Source: Sphingobacterium griseoflavum
Lineage (GTDB): Bacteria > Bacteroidota > Bacteroidia > Sphingobacteriales > Sphingobacteriaceae
Direction: 5' to 3'
DNA: 64,000 nt
Assembly: GCF_014653155.1 (NCBI RefSeq)
Contig: NZ_BNAF01000002.1
Coordinates: forward strand, 423,046-487,045
In this document: one piece after another, positions 18,915 to 27,991 of the stretch
How the letters are laid out: every line of letters begins with the position of its first letter
How positions within the stretch are numbered: the stretch's first letter is position 1
Made by a program: the position numbers and the translations under genes
Notes under the pieces: model-generated
Told to the model about the DNA's origin: nothing
What the model saw: the letters and a program-made list of their open reading frames with translations, nothing else
The model's database searches: none

Positions 18915-19667
18915 TTAAAAGTTAATGAGCGATTTTAGATTCCAATCCTTGATCTCTTCAATCGTGATCTTTTTTTCGTATATAGCCTTGCCCACTACAC
19001 AAGATTCCATACGTCCCAGCGAGCTCAGTGCTTGGATATCATCCATGGAACTGATCCCTCCAGAACCGATCAACTTAATGATCGGTGAATGATCCAATAA
19101 TTTTTGGTATAGCTCGACACCTGCGCCGCCCAACTTTCCGTCTTTGCTGATATCGGTACACAAAAAGCGAAAGAAACCAAGTGCCAAACATTTGTCTATG
19201 TAGGCGATCAGCTTTATTGGCGAACTTTCCAGCCAGCCCGAATACTTGATCACTTCATCCAAGACATCTATCGCAATAACAATATGATCCGCATATTTAA
19301 CCCGCCCTTCATTCAACTTACTAAGCTCCTCCAAAAAGGTCGGATTGGTGATTGCCTGCGTGCCGACAATGACGCGAAAAATGCCTGCATCAACAAGTTC
19401 CTTTACCTTTTCGATGCTACGAACGCCGCCGCCATACTGGACTTTCATATCCGTTTTTCGGATAATATCAAACAAATACTCCTGATTACTGAAATCGCCC
19501 TTTGCGCCGTTCAGGTCGATGATGTGGACAATCTCGGTACCGTTTGCGTGGTATTTCTCGATCTGTTCTTCCAACGAAATTTCATAGGTGGTGACATCGT
19601 CATAATTACCTTCTCTTAAACGGACAACCTTTTTGTCCAAAACATCGATTGCAGGAATGATATACAT
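18915..19667 (-). CDS. hisA: ProFAR isomerase HisA
   Basis: This 250-residue TIM-barrel enzyme opens the ribose ring of ProFAR to give PRFAR, the fourth step of histidine synthesis. The N-terminal [15 protein letters not shown] carries the first catalytic aspartate and [14 protein letters not shown] the second; YGGGVRS and [11 protein letters not shown] are the two phosphate-binding loops. Size is typical. It follows hisH by 100 bases and is one base ahead of hisF, the paralogous barrel that acts on its product. Confidence 0.96.
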   Translation of the reverse strand: MYIIPAIDVLDKKVVRLREGNYDDVTTYEISLEEQIEKYHANGTEIVHIIDLNGAKGDFSNQEYLFDIIRKTDMKVQYGGGVRSIEKVKELVDAGIFRVIVGTQAITNPTFLEELSKLNEGRVKYADHIVIAIDVLDEVIKYSGWLESSPIKLIAYIDKCLALGFFRFLCTDISKDGKLGGAGVELYQKLLDHSPIIKLIGSGGISSMDDIQALSSLGRMESCVVGKAIYEKKITIEEIKDWNLKSLINF

Positions 19668-19767
19668 ACTTAAATAATAAGTTAAAATTCAAAAAAATTA
19701 AACACAACTATCTGTAGCCAACCAATTAGCATACAGCCGTTAAAGATATTAAAAACAAACCATATAC

Positions 19768-20358
19768 CTATAGTTTGGCGAAATTTAGCAGAACTTGCTC
19801 GCCTGCCTTCCCAGATTTCTCGGGATGAAATTGTACACCGAAAAAATTATCCTTTTGTACTGCCGCAGAAAAATCCAATCCGTAATGGCAAAGTGCGGCC
19901 GAGCAGTTTACATCTACCTCCAAAAAATAGGAATGCACAAAATAAAAATAACTGCCATCAGGCACATCTTGAAAGAGGGTGTTTGTACCCGTCGAAAAAA
20001 TGCTATTCCAGCCCATATGTGGAACCTTCTCGCTGATACGTCCGTCAAAATGTAACGTTCGCAACGGCATAATGCCTAACATATCGGCATCGCCTTCCTC
20101 CGAAAAAGCACTTAGCAATTGCATGCCTACACATATTCCGAGTACCGGTTTCTCTAGCTTGCTAATCTGCTCCACCAAGCCCGACTCGGTTAACTTTCGC
20201 ATCGCCGTACCGGCATGCCCCACACCGGGAATGATAATCCGATCGAAGTGAGCAAAATCACGCTCTTCGTCAACCATGCCATAGGCTACCCCGATTCGAT
20301 CCAGCGCCGCCGTTAGCGAAAATATATTCCCTGCACCGTAATTTACTATTCCTATCAT
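19768..20358 (-). CDS. hisH: Imidazole glycerol phosphate synthase, glutaminase subunit HisH
   Basis: This 196-residue class I glutamine amidotransferase supplies ammonia to HisF. The nucleophile cysteine is in LGICVGMQLL, and the histidine and glutamate of the triad are in GVQFHPEKSG. The N-terminal MIGIVNYGAGNIFSL is typical of HisH and fixes the start at the ATG at 20358, although the frame stays open 21 codons upstream. The gene lies 131 bases after hisB and 100 bases ahead of hisA, spacing that is loose for this cluster. Confidence 0.96.
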   Translation of the reverse strand: MIGIVNYGAGNIFSLTAALDRIGVAYGMVDEERDFAHFDRIIIPGVGHAGTAMRKLTESGLVEQISKLEKPVLGICVGMQLLSAFSEEGDADMLGIMPLRTLHFDGRISEKVPHMGWNSIFSTGTNTLFQDVPDGSYFYFVHSYFLEVDVNCSAALCHYGLDFSAAVQKDNFFGVQFHPEKSGKAGEQVLLNFAKL

Positions 20359-20489
20359 GTTGTTTGCATTGGATATTACATAAGCCGATTTTTCTGCCGT
20401 GCAAGAGGCTTCACAAATCATACTGCTTTTGAAGCCTGTTTCTTCTTAATCGCTTTAACCCCTCATAAGTTCACGGCGTCTATCGGATT

Positions 20490-21629
20490 TTACAAAACAC
20501 CTTTCGTACTGGGCAGCTGCATGTTGTCCGCATCCCGTCGCACGGCTTTTTTTATAGCTTTTGCGAAAGCTTTGAAAATCGCCTCGATTTTGTGATGCTC
20601 GTTATCCCCTTCGGCCTTGATATTCAAATTAGACTTCGACGCGTCCGAAAACGACTTAAAAAAATGGAAAAACATTTCCGTCGGCATATCTCCAATTTTT
20701 TCCCGTTGGAACACAGCATCCCATACGATCCAGTTGCGTCCACCAAAATCAAGAGCCACCTGCGCTAAACAATCATCCATCGGTAATGTAAACGCATAAC
20801 GCTCAATACCACGCTTATCGCCCAGCACCCGCAGGAATATTTCTCCTAAAGCTATTCCGGTATCTTCAATTGTATGATGTTCGTCTATATGGAGATCGCC
20901 TTTCGCTTTGACCGTTAAATCGATTGCTCCATGCCGCGCAATTTGGTCCAACATATGGTCGAAAAAAGGTAAACCTGTGTCGATATCCCCTTTTCCGGAA
21001 CCATCTAAGTTCAGTTCGATATAGATATCCGTTTCATTAGTCTTCCGGTGGTGTTGGCCACGACGTGTGCCCAATTTTAAGAATTCATAGATCGATTTCC
21101 AATCGCCGCTCTCCAAGGCAACGACATCCGCTTGGTAAACCAATTTCTCGGCATGCCCCAGTTTATCGTTGTTACGCAACCATATTGCCTTGGCGCCGAG
21201 GTTTTCAGCAAGCTTTACGTCGTTCAGTCGATCACCAATCACAAAGGATTCCGTAAGATTGTACCGCTGATCATCGAAGTACGCTCCCAACATGCCCACA
21301 CCAGGCTTGCGTGTTGCCGCATTTTCATGCGGAAAAGTGCGATCTATATGCTGATTGGCAAAACATACCCCCTCGCCCGCGAACGTTTTTAAAATAAATT
21401 CATGTACCGGCCAAAAATTTTCTTCCGGATGGGATGCTGTTCCAAGACCATCCTGGTTAGAAACCATGATCAACTCGAAATCCAGCTCCTTGGCTATTCT
21501 TGGAAGATATTGCAAAACTCCTGGATAGAATTTCAACTTTTCAAAGGAATCGATCTGCTCGTCTTCGGGTTCTAAAATCAGGGTGCCATCTCGATCGATA
21601 AACAACACTCTTTTTATTATTTCAGGCAT
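20490..21629 (-). CDS. hisB: Bifunctional histidinol-phosphatase/imidazoleglycerol-phosphate dehydratase
   Basis: This 379-residue cytoplasmic enzyme carries two steps of histidine synthesis. The N-terminal HAD-type phosphatase (about 1-165) shows the DxD motif in [14 protein letters not shown] and a later [12 protein letters not shown]. The C-terminal dehydratase (about 190-379) shows the metal-binding histidine clusters [29 protein letters not shown] and [12 protein letters not shown]. The fusion is the E. coli-like arrangement and is common in Bacteroidota. It follows hisC by 74 bases. Confidence 0.96.
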   Translation of the reverse strand: MPEIIKRVLFIDRDGTLILEPEDEQIDSFEKLKFYPGVLQYLPRIAKELDFELIMVSNQDGLGTASHPEENFWPVHEFILKTFAGEGVCFANQHIDRTFPHENAATRKPGVGMLGAYFDDQRYNLTESFVIGDRLNDVKLAENLGAKAIWLRNNDKLGHAEKLVYQADVVALESGDWKSIYEFLKLGTRRGQHHRKTNETDIYIELNLDGSGKGDIDTGLPFFDHMLDQIARHGAIDLTVKAKGDLHIDEHHTIEDTGIALGEIFLRVLGDKRGIERYAFTLPMDDCLAQVALDFGGRNWIVWDAVFQREKIGDMPTEMFFHFFKSFSDASKSNLNIKAEGDNEHHKIEAIFKAFAKAIKKAVRRDADNMQLPSTKGVL

Positions 21630-21703
21630 ATTGTATGTTCCAGTATATTAAAGAACCACTGTCTTTTAGCGATCAGTGGCCGATAGGTGTCTTATCTTAT
21701 TAT

Positions 21704-22771
21704 TTATTGTCCGGTTTGGTAAAAAGCTTCTACAGCGGCTAATACCATCGCATTCTCTTCAGGCGTCCCAATCGTGAAGCGCAAGCACCCTTCACATAGT
21801 TCCACCTTCGAACGGTCGCGTACAATGATGCCTTTTTCTACCAAATGTGTATAGAGTTCCCTTGGTTGCTCCAATTTCACCAAAATAAAGTTGGCATCGG
21901 ACGGTGTGATATGCTGTACCTGCGGTATGCCGGCAAGCGCTTCCGTAAGCACCGCGCGTTCGGCAACGGTACTTCTAATCCAGGTATTAATCTGTTCGAC
22001 GTCTCTTAACGCTTCTAGTACAATTTCCTGCGTTGCTTGGTTGATATTATAGGGCGGTTTGATCTTGTTAAAGACGCTGATAATATCGGCGCTCGCAAAG
22101 GCCATCCCTAGGCGTAGCGCTGCCAATCCCCAAGCTTTTGAAAGCGTCTGCAAGACCACAAGATTCGGAAATTCCTGCAGATCTTTCGTGAAAGAAGCTT
22201 GCTTTGAAAAATTGATGTAAGCTTCATCCAGCACAACGATACCGTCAAAATTCACCAAAATCGTTTCAATATCCTGTCTTCGTATGCTATTCCCTGTAGG
22301 GTTGTTTGGCGAGCAAATAAAAATAAGCTTGGTTCGGCCGTCGATAGCAGCTGCGATACCATCCAGATCCAACTGGTAATCGGTGGTTAAATTAACTTTT
22401 CTATAGGCCACGTTATTGATATTGGCCGATACTTCATACATTCCATAGGTTGGCGGCACCAAGATCACGTTGTCTCGCATGGGCTCACAGAATGCCCGGA
22501 ACAAAATATCAATAGCTTCATCACTTCCGTTTCCTAAGAATGTCTGCTCTGGGGGAACACCTTTTATTTCGTATAGCTTTTCTTTCAGCAGATGCTGTAG
22601 CGGATCAGGGTACCGGTTGTAGTTCTTCGAATAAGGCGAGCCAAAAGCGTTTTCGTTGGCATCCAACAACACCGATGCTTCGCCCTTAAACTCATCTCTT
22701 GCCGATGAATAAGGTACTAATTTTTTGATATTATCCCTCAATAGAGCGTCCAGGCTGAAAGACTCTTTCAT
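21704..22771 (-). CDS. hisC: Histidinol-phosphate aminotransferase
   Basis: This 355-residue PLP-dependent fold type I aminotransferase converts imidazole acetol phosphate to histidinol phosphate. The PLP lysine is in TLSKAWGLAALRLG; CSPNNPTGN and VLDEAYINF are the cofactor-binding motifs, and FTIGTPEEN near the C-terminus holds the substrate carboxylate arginine region. It is the first his gene in the cluster. The genes expected further upstream, hisG and hisD, are absent: the next gene upstream is RNase Z, 140 bases away. No leader peptide rich in histidine codons or T-box was recognised in that gap. Confidence 0.95.
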   Translation of the reverse strand: MKESFSLDALLRDNIKKLVPYSSARDEFKGEASVLLDANENAFGSPYSKNYNRYPDPLQHLLKEKLYEIKGVPPEQTFLGNGSDEAIDILFRAFCEPMRDNVILVPPTYGMYEVSANINNVAYRKVNLTTDYQLDLDGIAAAIDGRTKLIFICSPNNPTGNSIRRQDIETILVNFDGIVVLDEAYINFSKQASFTKDLQEFPNLVVLQTLSKAWGLAALRLGMAFASADIISVFNKIKPPYNINQATQEIVLEALRDVEQINTWIRSTVAERAVLTEALAGIPQVQHITPSDANFILVKLEQPRELYTHLVEKGIIVRDRSKVELCEGCLRFTIGTPEENAMVLAAVEAFYQTGQ

Positions 22772-22911
22772 AATTTTTTTGTTGAGCGTGTAAACTTAGA
22801 GAATTTGTTTTTGTCTACAAAATAATTGTGCAGCAGAAACCTTGAAATCCCAAACTACCTGATAACTATGCTGCATTAACGAACTTGGATTAAACACGCA
22901 TCATTTCAGCG

Positions 22912-23826
22912 CTATACAACAAACCATCGTCCTTCTTCGGAGAGTTCCGTCTGGGGAAACGCCGAGCGACTCTCTTCCAGTAGGGGCTGTAGGTCTTTAT
23001 AACGCGCTGAATAGTGACCCAACAGCAGCTTCTTGGCGCCAACGTCTTTCGCCACCTGCCCCGCTTCCAGACATGTCGTATGGAAAGTCTCTTTGGCGCG
23101 ATCAACCATATCGTGCAAAAAGGTGGCCTCATGATACAGCAAATCGACACCCCTTATGGCGTCAAAATAGGCACTGTTCATCACGGTGTCCGAACAGTAG
23201 CCGTAACTACGTGCCGCCGCCGCCGGGTAAGTGAGCTCACTGGCCTTATATATTGTACCATCTTTGTCCACACAATCAATACCTTTTTTTAGCAATTTCA
23301 GGAACGCTACGGGCACCTGAAGCGCTTCGACTTTTTCTGCTTGCAGGCTGGCAGGCATTTTCCCCTCATCAAAACGAAACCCCGTACAGTCAATACGATG
23401 CAGCAAGGGGAAGGAACTCACTTTCAATGTAGCTGTTTCCAAAATCACCTCGCTAGCATGGGGATTAGTCGGATGAAAAACCAGGTTATAGCGCAGTCGG
23501 GTGTCCGAGTGCTTGAACTGCAGGTTGATAATTTGCTGCAGTGCGGCAGGACCGTATAGATGAAGATCCGCTTGACGACCTACCAAGTGTTGCGATGACA
23601 ACAGCCCAACGAGCCCCAGGTAATGGTCGCCGTGCAGATGGCTGATAAAAATATGATTGATCTTTGTGCTACGAATACCGTAACGGAAAAGCTGCATCTG
23701 CGTACCTTCACCACAATCGATCAAAAATAGCTGTTCATTGAAATTCAGGACCTGGGATGTCGGATGTCGACCGTACATCGGCGTTGCCGAGCTGTTGCCC
23801 AATATCAAAACTTCAAACCTCCGCAT
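22912..23826 (-). CDS. rnz: Ribonuclease Z
   Basis: This 304-residue metallo-beta-lactamase-fold enzyme cuts tRNA precursors at the 3' end so that CCA can be added. The zinc motif FISHLHGDHYLGL is intact, as are the N-terminal LGNSSATPMYGRHPTSQ, IDCGEGTQMQL and the C-terminal LLLGHYSARY. Between them lies the flexible-arm region expected for the long catalytic form. Length is normal. It starts two bases after the STAS gene ends, so the two are co-transcribed. The tRNA-Asp genes in this window do not encode CCA, consistent with need for this enzyme. Confidence 0.95.
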   Translation of the reverse strand: MRRFEVLILGNSSATPMYGRHPTSQVLNFNEQLFLIDCGEGTQMQLFRYGIRSTKINHIFISHLHGDHYLGLVGLLSSQHLVGRQADLHLYGPAALQQIINLQFKHSDTRLRYNLVFHPTNPHASEVILETATLKVSSFPLLHRIDCTGFRFDEGKMPASLQAEKVEALQVPVAFLKLLKKGIDCVDKDGTIYKASELTYPAAAARSYGYCSDTVMNSAYFDAIRGVDLLYHEATFLHDMVDRAKETFHTTCLEAGQVAKDVGAKKLLLGHYSARYKDLQPLLEESRSAFPQTELSEEGRWFVV

Positions 23827-23828
23827 TG

Positions 23829-24200
23829 CTACTCGCCCCGCAAATCAAGCCTAATCTCATTCCCGAAAATCATGTCTTCCGCCGCCGATACCGATCGAGC
23901 AATCTTAAAATAACTTTCTAAATTTGTGACTTTTAGTAGGTCGGCAAGCTGTTTGTTCAGCCCCGTCAGTATAAAAAGCCCCCCGGAGGCTTTGCACAGT
24001 CTACGAGCAAGTAAGCCCATGCGGATACCATCCTCATCGGCGTTTTGCACGTGGCATAGATTCAAAACGATATTACGCTGCCCGCCTGTATGACGCAACA
24101 TAAATTCTCCTTTCAGATTGGCTGCCGCCTCGCCATTCAGAAAGTCTGTCAATGGCTCGATAACAACATACCGTTCGTGTTTGTCTACTGTAAACTTCAT
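23829..24200 (-). CDS. STAS-domain protein with acidic residue at the phosphorylation site
   Basis: This 123-residue protein is a single STAS domain of the anti-sigma-factor-antagonist type: an N-terminal strand with YVVIEPLTDFLNGEA, a central NIVLNLCHVQNADEDG and an amphipathic C-terminal helix. In SpoIIAA-like proteins the central loop reads D-S-S-G and the first serine is phosphorylated by a partner kinase. Here the loop reads A54-D-E-D-G58, so the serine position is glutamate and control by phosphorylation is unlikely. It sits two bases ahead of rnz. No HPK-type anti-sigma kinase or PP2C phosphatase gene is near. The partner is unknown. Confidence 0.75.
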   Translation of the reverse strand: MKFTVDKHERYVVIEPLTDFLNGEAAANLKGEFMLRHTGGQRNIVLNLCHVQNADEDGIRMGLLARRLCKASGGLFILTGLNKQLADLLKVTNLESYFKIARSVSAAEDMIFGNEIRLDLRGE

Positions 24201-24323
24201 CGATAATTACATTTTACGTGATCTTCAAACCGCCACGCCCGTATTGGACAAAAGAATTGAAAGGGCGCCAGAAAAACAACCAACGACCTCACAACATCCT
24301 AAAGCGAAAAAAGATCGCCTTGT

Positions 24324-25271
24324 TTAACCCATAGTATGGAGTGCTTTGCGCACATTATTTTCAACCCTTCCCAGCACTTCGCCAGCTTCGGGATAGATAA
24401 ATTTTTCGCCTACGATATGCTCATAGAGTTCGATGTATCGTTCCGATATCGAGTGCACAATTTCGTCGGTCATGGCAGGTACATGTTGGCCATCTTTTCC
24501 CTGAAAACCATTTTCGATCAACCATTGCCGCACGAACTCTTTGGAAAGCTGGCGCTGCGGCTTATCTGTTTGCTGCCGCTCTTCGTACCCTTCAGCATAG
24601 AAATAACGCGAAGAATCAGGCGTATGTATTTCGTCCATCAGACATATTTCGCCATTGCTCTTCCCAAATTCGTATTTTGTATCAACTAAAATAAGGCCGC
24701 GCTCGCGAGCGATATCCACGCCCCGTTGGTAAAGCGCTCGCGTGTAGTCTTCCAATTTCGCGTAATCTTCGGCAGAAACGATTCCTTGCTCGATGATGGC
24801 GGCACGGGATATATCCTCATCATGTCCTACCGCCGCTTTCGTCGTCGGTGTTATGATGGGTTCCGGCAGTTTGTCGTTTTCCTTCAGGCCTTCTGGAAGT
24901 ACCATGCCACAAAGCTCTCTTCCCCCTTCGCGATAGGTCCGCCAGGCGTGCCCCGCTAAGTAACCACGGATAACCATTTCTACCTTAAAAGGCTCACATT
25001 TCTTTCCTATTGTGACGCTTGGATCCGGCACGGAGAGCACCCAATTAGGTAAGATATCAGCCGTAGCAGCCAAAAATTTTGCCGCAATTTGGTTCAAAAC
25101 CTGTCCTTTAAAAGGAATTGCCCTCGGCAAAACCACATCGAAAGCCGAAATACGATCGGATGCGACCATCACTAGATATTCATCATTAATCGTGTATACA
25201 TCGCGTACTTTACCGCGATAAAAGGCCGTCTGCCCTTCAAAATTAAAATTTGTTTCGTTTATTGCATTCAT
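24324..25271 (-). CDS. purC: SAICAR synthase (phosphoribosylaminoimidazole-succinocarboxamide synthase)
   Basis: This 315-residue cytoplasmic enzyme joins CAIR and aspartate with ATP in purine synthesis. Diagnostic motifs include [47 protein letters not shown] and the ATP/metal segment [12 protein letters not shown]. The length corresponds to the long SAICAR synthase type found in yeast and Bacteroidota rather than the 237-residue E. coli form. It begins 29 bases after phoH on the same strand, so the two may share a transcript. Confidence 0.96.
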   Translation of the reverse strand: MNAINETNFNFEGQTAFYRGKVRDVYTINDEYLVMVASDRISAFDVVLPRAIPFKGQVLNQIAAKFLAATADILPNWVLSVPDPSVTIGKKCEPFKVEMVIRGYLAGHAWRTYREGGRELCGMVLPEGLKENDKLPEPIITPTTKAAVGHDEDISRAAIIEQGIVSAEDYAKLEDYTRALYQRGVDIARERGLILVDTKYEFGKSNGEICLMDEIHTPDSSRYFYAEGYEERQQTDKPQRQLSKEFVRQWLIENGFQGKDGQHVPAMTDEIVHSISERYIELYEHIVGEKFIYPEAGEVLGRVENNVRKALHTMG

Positions 25272-25300
25272 ATTCCTTTGTGCCCCGCACTTCTTAATTC

Positions 25301-26257
25301 TTAAATATCACCGTACGCTTCCAAGATACGTCTTACCAACTTATGCCTCACCACATCTGCACCGCTTAAATGAATAATTTCGATACCGCCGATGCCATCC
25401 AACAGTTTCACGGCTGTAGCAAGTCCCGACTGCGTCTTCTTGGGCAGATCGATCTGTGTCAAATCTCCGGTTACGATAAACTTAGCCGTAGGCCCCATCC
25501 GCGTCAAAAACATTTTTAACTGCATATCTGTAGCATTCTGGGCTTCATCCAAAATAACAAAACAATTGTCCAATGTGCGTCCCCGCATAAAAGCAAGAGG
25601 AGCCACCTCAATGACACGCCGCTCCAGGTAGTCTTTTAATTTATCGGCAGGGATCATATCATCCAGTGCATCATAGAGGGGACGTAAATAGGGATCCACC
25701 TTCTCCTTCAAATCGCCGGGAAGAAACCCCAGGTTTTCACCCGCTTCCACAGCAGGGCGGGTCAAGATAATACGTTTTATTTCTTTGTTTCGAAGCGCAC
25801 GCACAGCCAAAGCCACTGCGGTATAGGTTTTGCCGGTTCCGGCAGGGCCGATCGCAAAAAGGATATCATTTTTCAATATGCTATCCACCATACGGCGTTG
25901 ATTGGCCGTCCGCGCTCGAACGATAAGGCCATTGGGGCCATACACAATGGGCTCTCCACGGAAGCCTGTCGGCTCGGTCTGTTCCTTTTTCTCGGCGCGT
26001 CCGGTTTGAACCCCCAGCAAATCCTCCAGCTCATCTGCATGTAGTGATTGAAACCGCTCTATATGATCCAGAACACGCTGGAACAGCTCCTTGAAGCGCA
26101 CTTGTTCGGTTTCTTCACCCAATACTTTCAGCTCATTGCCCCGAGCCACCAACCGTAGTTTCGGAAAGCCCTTTTTCAACAATTCGAAATGCTCATTTTG
26201 GGCGCCCCATAACGTCATCAGATTGACGTCCTCCAATGGTATCAATACTTCGTTCAA
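25301..26257 (-). CDS. phoH: PhoH-like ATPase
   Basis: This 318-residue cytoplasmic P-loop ATPase belongs to the PhoH/YbeZ family, linked to RNA metabolism and often to the endoribonuclease YbeY. The N-terminal third is a KH-like region ([18 protein letters not shown]). Walker A is [13 protein letters not shown], Walker B is [11 protein letters not shown], and [13 protein letters not shown] is the family's sensor motif. The likely start is a TTG at 26257 (MNEVLIPLE): no ATG exists between the upstream in-frame stop (26270-26272) and the conserved N-terminus. ybeY is not adjacent. A separate divergent promoter region of about 280 bases lies upstream. Confidence 0.9.
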   Translation of the reverse strand: MNEVLIPLEDVNLMTLWGAQNEHFELLKKGFPKLRLVARGNELKVLGEETEQVRFKELFQRVLDHIERFQSLHADELEDLLGVQTGRAEKKEQTEPTGFRGEPIVYGPNGLIVRARTANQRRMVDSILKNDILFAIGPAGTGKTYTAVALAVRALRNKEIKRIILTRPAVEAGENLGFLPGDLKEKVDPYLRPLYDALDDMIPADKLKDYLERRVIEVAPLAFMRGRTLDNCFVILDEAQNATDMQLKMFLTRMGPTAKFIVTGDLTQIDLPKKTQSGLATAVKLLDGIGGIEIIHLSGADVVRHKLVRRILEAYGDI

Positions 26258-26536
26258 ATTTATCTCGTTTTAAATTTCTGTAATAAATATAACTGTTTTA
26301 CATGGGAAACCTACAACAGTTTCACCTTACTTTTTGTAATACCTTGGACAGAAAGCCTTTAATACTTCAAAAGTACAAACTATTCTCATCTATTTGCGCC
26401 CAGCACCAAAAAATGGACAATTTACCCGATTAAAAAACATTATTGCACTTTCTTTTATTACTTTTGTAGTCCCTTTTTCGGCAGAAAGGAATGCAGCATT
26501 TTTCTTTAACTTTTTAGTATCTTTAAGGGGTACACT
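26258..26536. other. Divergent intergenic region, no gene
   Basis: This 279-base AT-rich stretch between divergent phoH and the SAM hydrolase gene holds no credible reading frame. It contains one exact -7 box on the plus strand (26459-26466) and must also hold the phoH promoter, which I could not pinpoint. Confidence 0.6.
26459..26466 (+). promoter_or_regulatory. Candidate -7 box upstream of the SAM hydrolase gene
   Basis: TACTTTTG matches TAnnTTTG exactly, 70 bases before the ATG at 26537. No -33 TTG stands at the usual distance; a TTG at 26443 is too close. Confidence 0.4.
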
Positions 26537-27331
26537 ATGGGAGTAATTACGCTAACAACAGATTTGGGACATCGCGATTTCTATCAAGCAGCCTTGAAAG
26601 GCAGCATCATATCGCAGTTACCTGAAGTCCGTTTGGTAGATATCACACATGAAATTCCCTCGTTCGATATTCAGCGGGCGGCCGTGGTCTTGCGTAACGC
26701 ATTTCATTATTTTCCGGATGGCACCGTACATCTCATTGGCATCGACACCGTATTTCAGGAAGGTGCGCACTATACCATGATGAAATTTGAAGACCACTTT
26801 TTCGTGGGAGCCGACAATGGCATCTTCAGCATTATCCTTGGCGATAAGACCGCGCAGGAGCTTTTCGAAATTGACATTATGCAAGATCTGCGGTATCTGC
26901 ATTTCCCGCTAGCCGACATTTTAACAAAAGCAGCCTGCCATATTGCCAAGGGAGGGGCTTTGTCGGAAATTGGACAGCCCATCGAACGCCCACTAAAAAA
27001 GGTGATGATCCAACCCTTGGTCGATAATAATACAATAAAAGGTCACGTTTCCTATATAGATTCCTTCGGTAATGTCATCAGCAATATCAGCAAGGAACTT
27101 TTTAATGATGTGCAGCTTGGACGTGGATTTAAACTGCATTTCAAGCGAAACGAAACGATCAGCCGGTTAAGCTGGCACTACAATGAAGTGCCCGAGGGCG
27201 AAAAGCTGTGCCTATTTGGCATCAGCAATTTTTTGGAAATTGCAATCAACAAAGGACACGCCAGTAGGCTGCTGGGTTTGCATCAGGACGAAATCATTAT
27301 GATTGAATTTCTTGACACCCCAAGGCGCTAA
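26537..27331 (+). CDS. SAM hydroxide adenosyltransferase (DUF62 family)
   Basis: This 264-residue protein belongs to the family of SAM hydrolases related to the fluorinase and chlorinase of actinomycetes; most bacterial members split S-adenosylmethionine with water into adenosine and methionine. The N-terminal TLTTDLGHRDFYQAALKG carries the conserved ribose-binding aspartate, FVGADNGIFSI is the second signature, and the C-terminal domain has YIDSFGNVISNIS. The classical halogenase residues cannot be judged without alignment, and the usual short form argues for hydrolase activity. It is the first gene of a plus-strand run; the next gene starts 50 bases later. Confidence 0.88.
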   Translation: MGVITLTTDLGHRDFYQAALKGSIISQLPEVRLVDITHEIPSFDIQRAAVVLRNAFHYFPDGTVHLIGIDTVFQEGAHYTMMKFEDHFFVGADNGIFSIILGDKTAQELFEIDIMQDLRYLHFPLADILTKAACHIAKGGALSEIGQPIERPLKKVMIQPLVDNNTIKGHVSYIDSFGNVISNISKELFNDVQLGRGFKLHFKRNETISRLSWHYNEVPEGEKLCLFGISNFLEIAINKGHASRLLGLHQDEIIMIEFLDTPRR

Positions 27332-27381
27332 TTCTTTTCAACTGGCAGCATGAACATGCACCCGGAATGTATCATTGGAAC

Positions 27382-27939
27382 ATGAAAAAAACAATCTATT
27401 GCTTGATCATCCTGATCGGTCTGTTCGCTTGCCGCACCGATCTATTTGCACAATCGTCTGCGGCTAGCGATTCCATAAACTATGAACAGCAAAGGCAGCG
27501 CGTTAACAAGTTATTGGACGAGCGAAGCCGTCGCTTTGGCGAATTTGACCTGAGCATCCAACAGAAGACAGGTATTTTCGGCATTTTCAAAACCAAAAAG
27601 GATATGCAAAAGTCAATCGACATCCTGAAACAGGTGGTCATTACGGACAACAATATCTTTGTAGAAACAAAACGTTTACTCGATCTTAAAGACTACGAGA
27701 GCGACCGGCATGCCGCGCTGGCCAACGAATACGACAAACAGGTGTCCGCGTACATGAAAACCATCACCAAATTGCAGGATGAAAACGATAAGCTTCGCGG
27801 ACAGCTTACCACATTGGATGAAAGTGACGAGAAGAGCAATTTCTTCGTTTACCTTTTGCTAGTCGTTATCGCCGTGCTGCTCGTCGTCGTCTTACAGCTA
27901 TTCAAACGGCAAAAGGCGAAAAATTTGACGCAGCACTGA
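27382..27939 (+). CDS. Membrane-anchored coiled-coil protein of unknown function
   Basis: I do not recognise a named family. The 185-residue product has an N-terminal signal peptide (KKTIYCLIILIGLFAC), in which LFAC could be a lipobox with the cysteine at about residue 17, or cleavage could follow DLFAQ. The middle is charged and helical, including a probable coiled coil (KTITKLQDENDKLRGQL). A single hydrophobic segment near the C-terminus (FFVYLLLVVIAVLLVVVLQL) ends in a basic tail (KRQKAK), predicting a mostly periplasmic protein with a cytoplasmic basic tail. The ATG at 27382 is preferred over 27367 because it starts the signal peptide. It lies between the SAM hydrolase and an ABC exporter gene. 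Confidence 0.65.
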   Translation: MKKTIYCLIILIGLFACRTDLFAQSSAASDSINYEQQRQRVNKLLDERSRRFGEFDLSIQQKTGIFGIFKTKKDMQKSIDILKQVVITDNNIFVETKRLLDLKDYESDRHAALANEYDKQVSAYMKTITKLQDENDKLRGQLTTLDESDEKSNFFVYLLLVVIAVLLVVVLQLFKRQKAKNLTQH

Positions 27940-27961
27940 TATGCCTGCCTGAAGAATACCT

Positions 27962-27969
27962 TACTTTTG
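27962..27969 (+). promoter_or_regulatory. Candidate -7 box of the ABC exporter gene
   Basis: TACTTTTG matches TAnnTTTG exactly and lies 22 bases before the ATG at 27992, a distance giving a short leader. No -33 TTG at the normal spacing was found. Confidence 0.4.
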
Positions 27970-27991
27970 CTTACAAAATTGACGTACAAGG

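Noticed and set aside
22772..22911. Histidine leader peptide or T-box ahead of hisC
   Set aside because: No run of histidine codons, no T-box sequence and no clear terminator/antiterminator pair was found.
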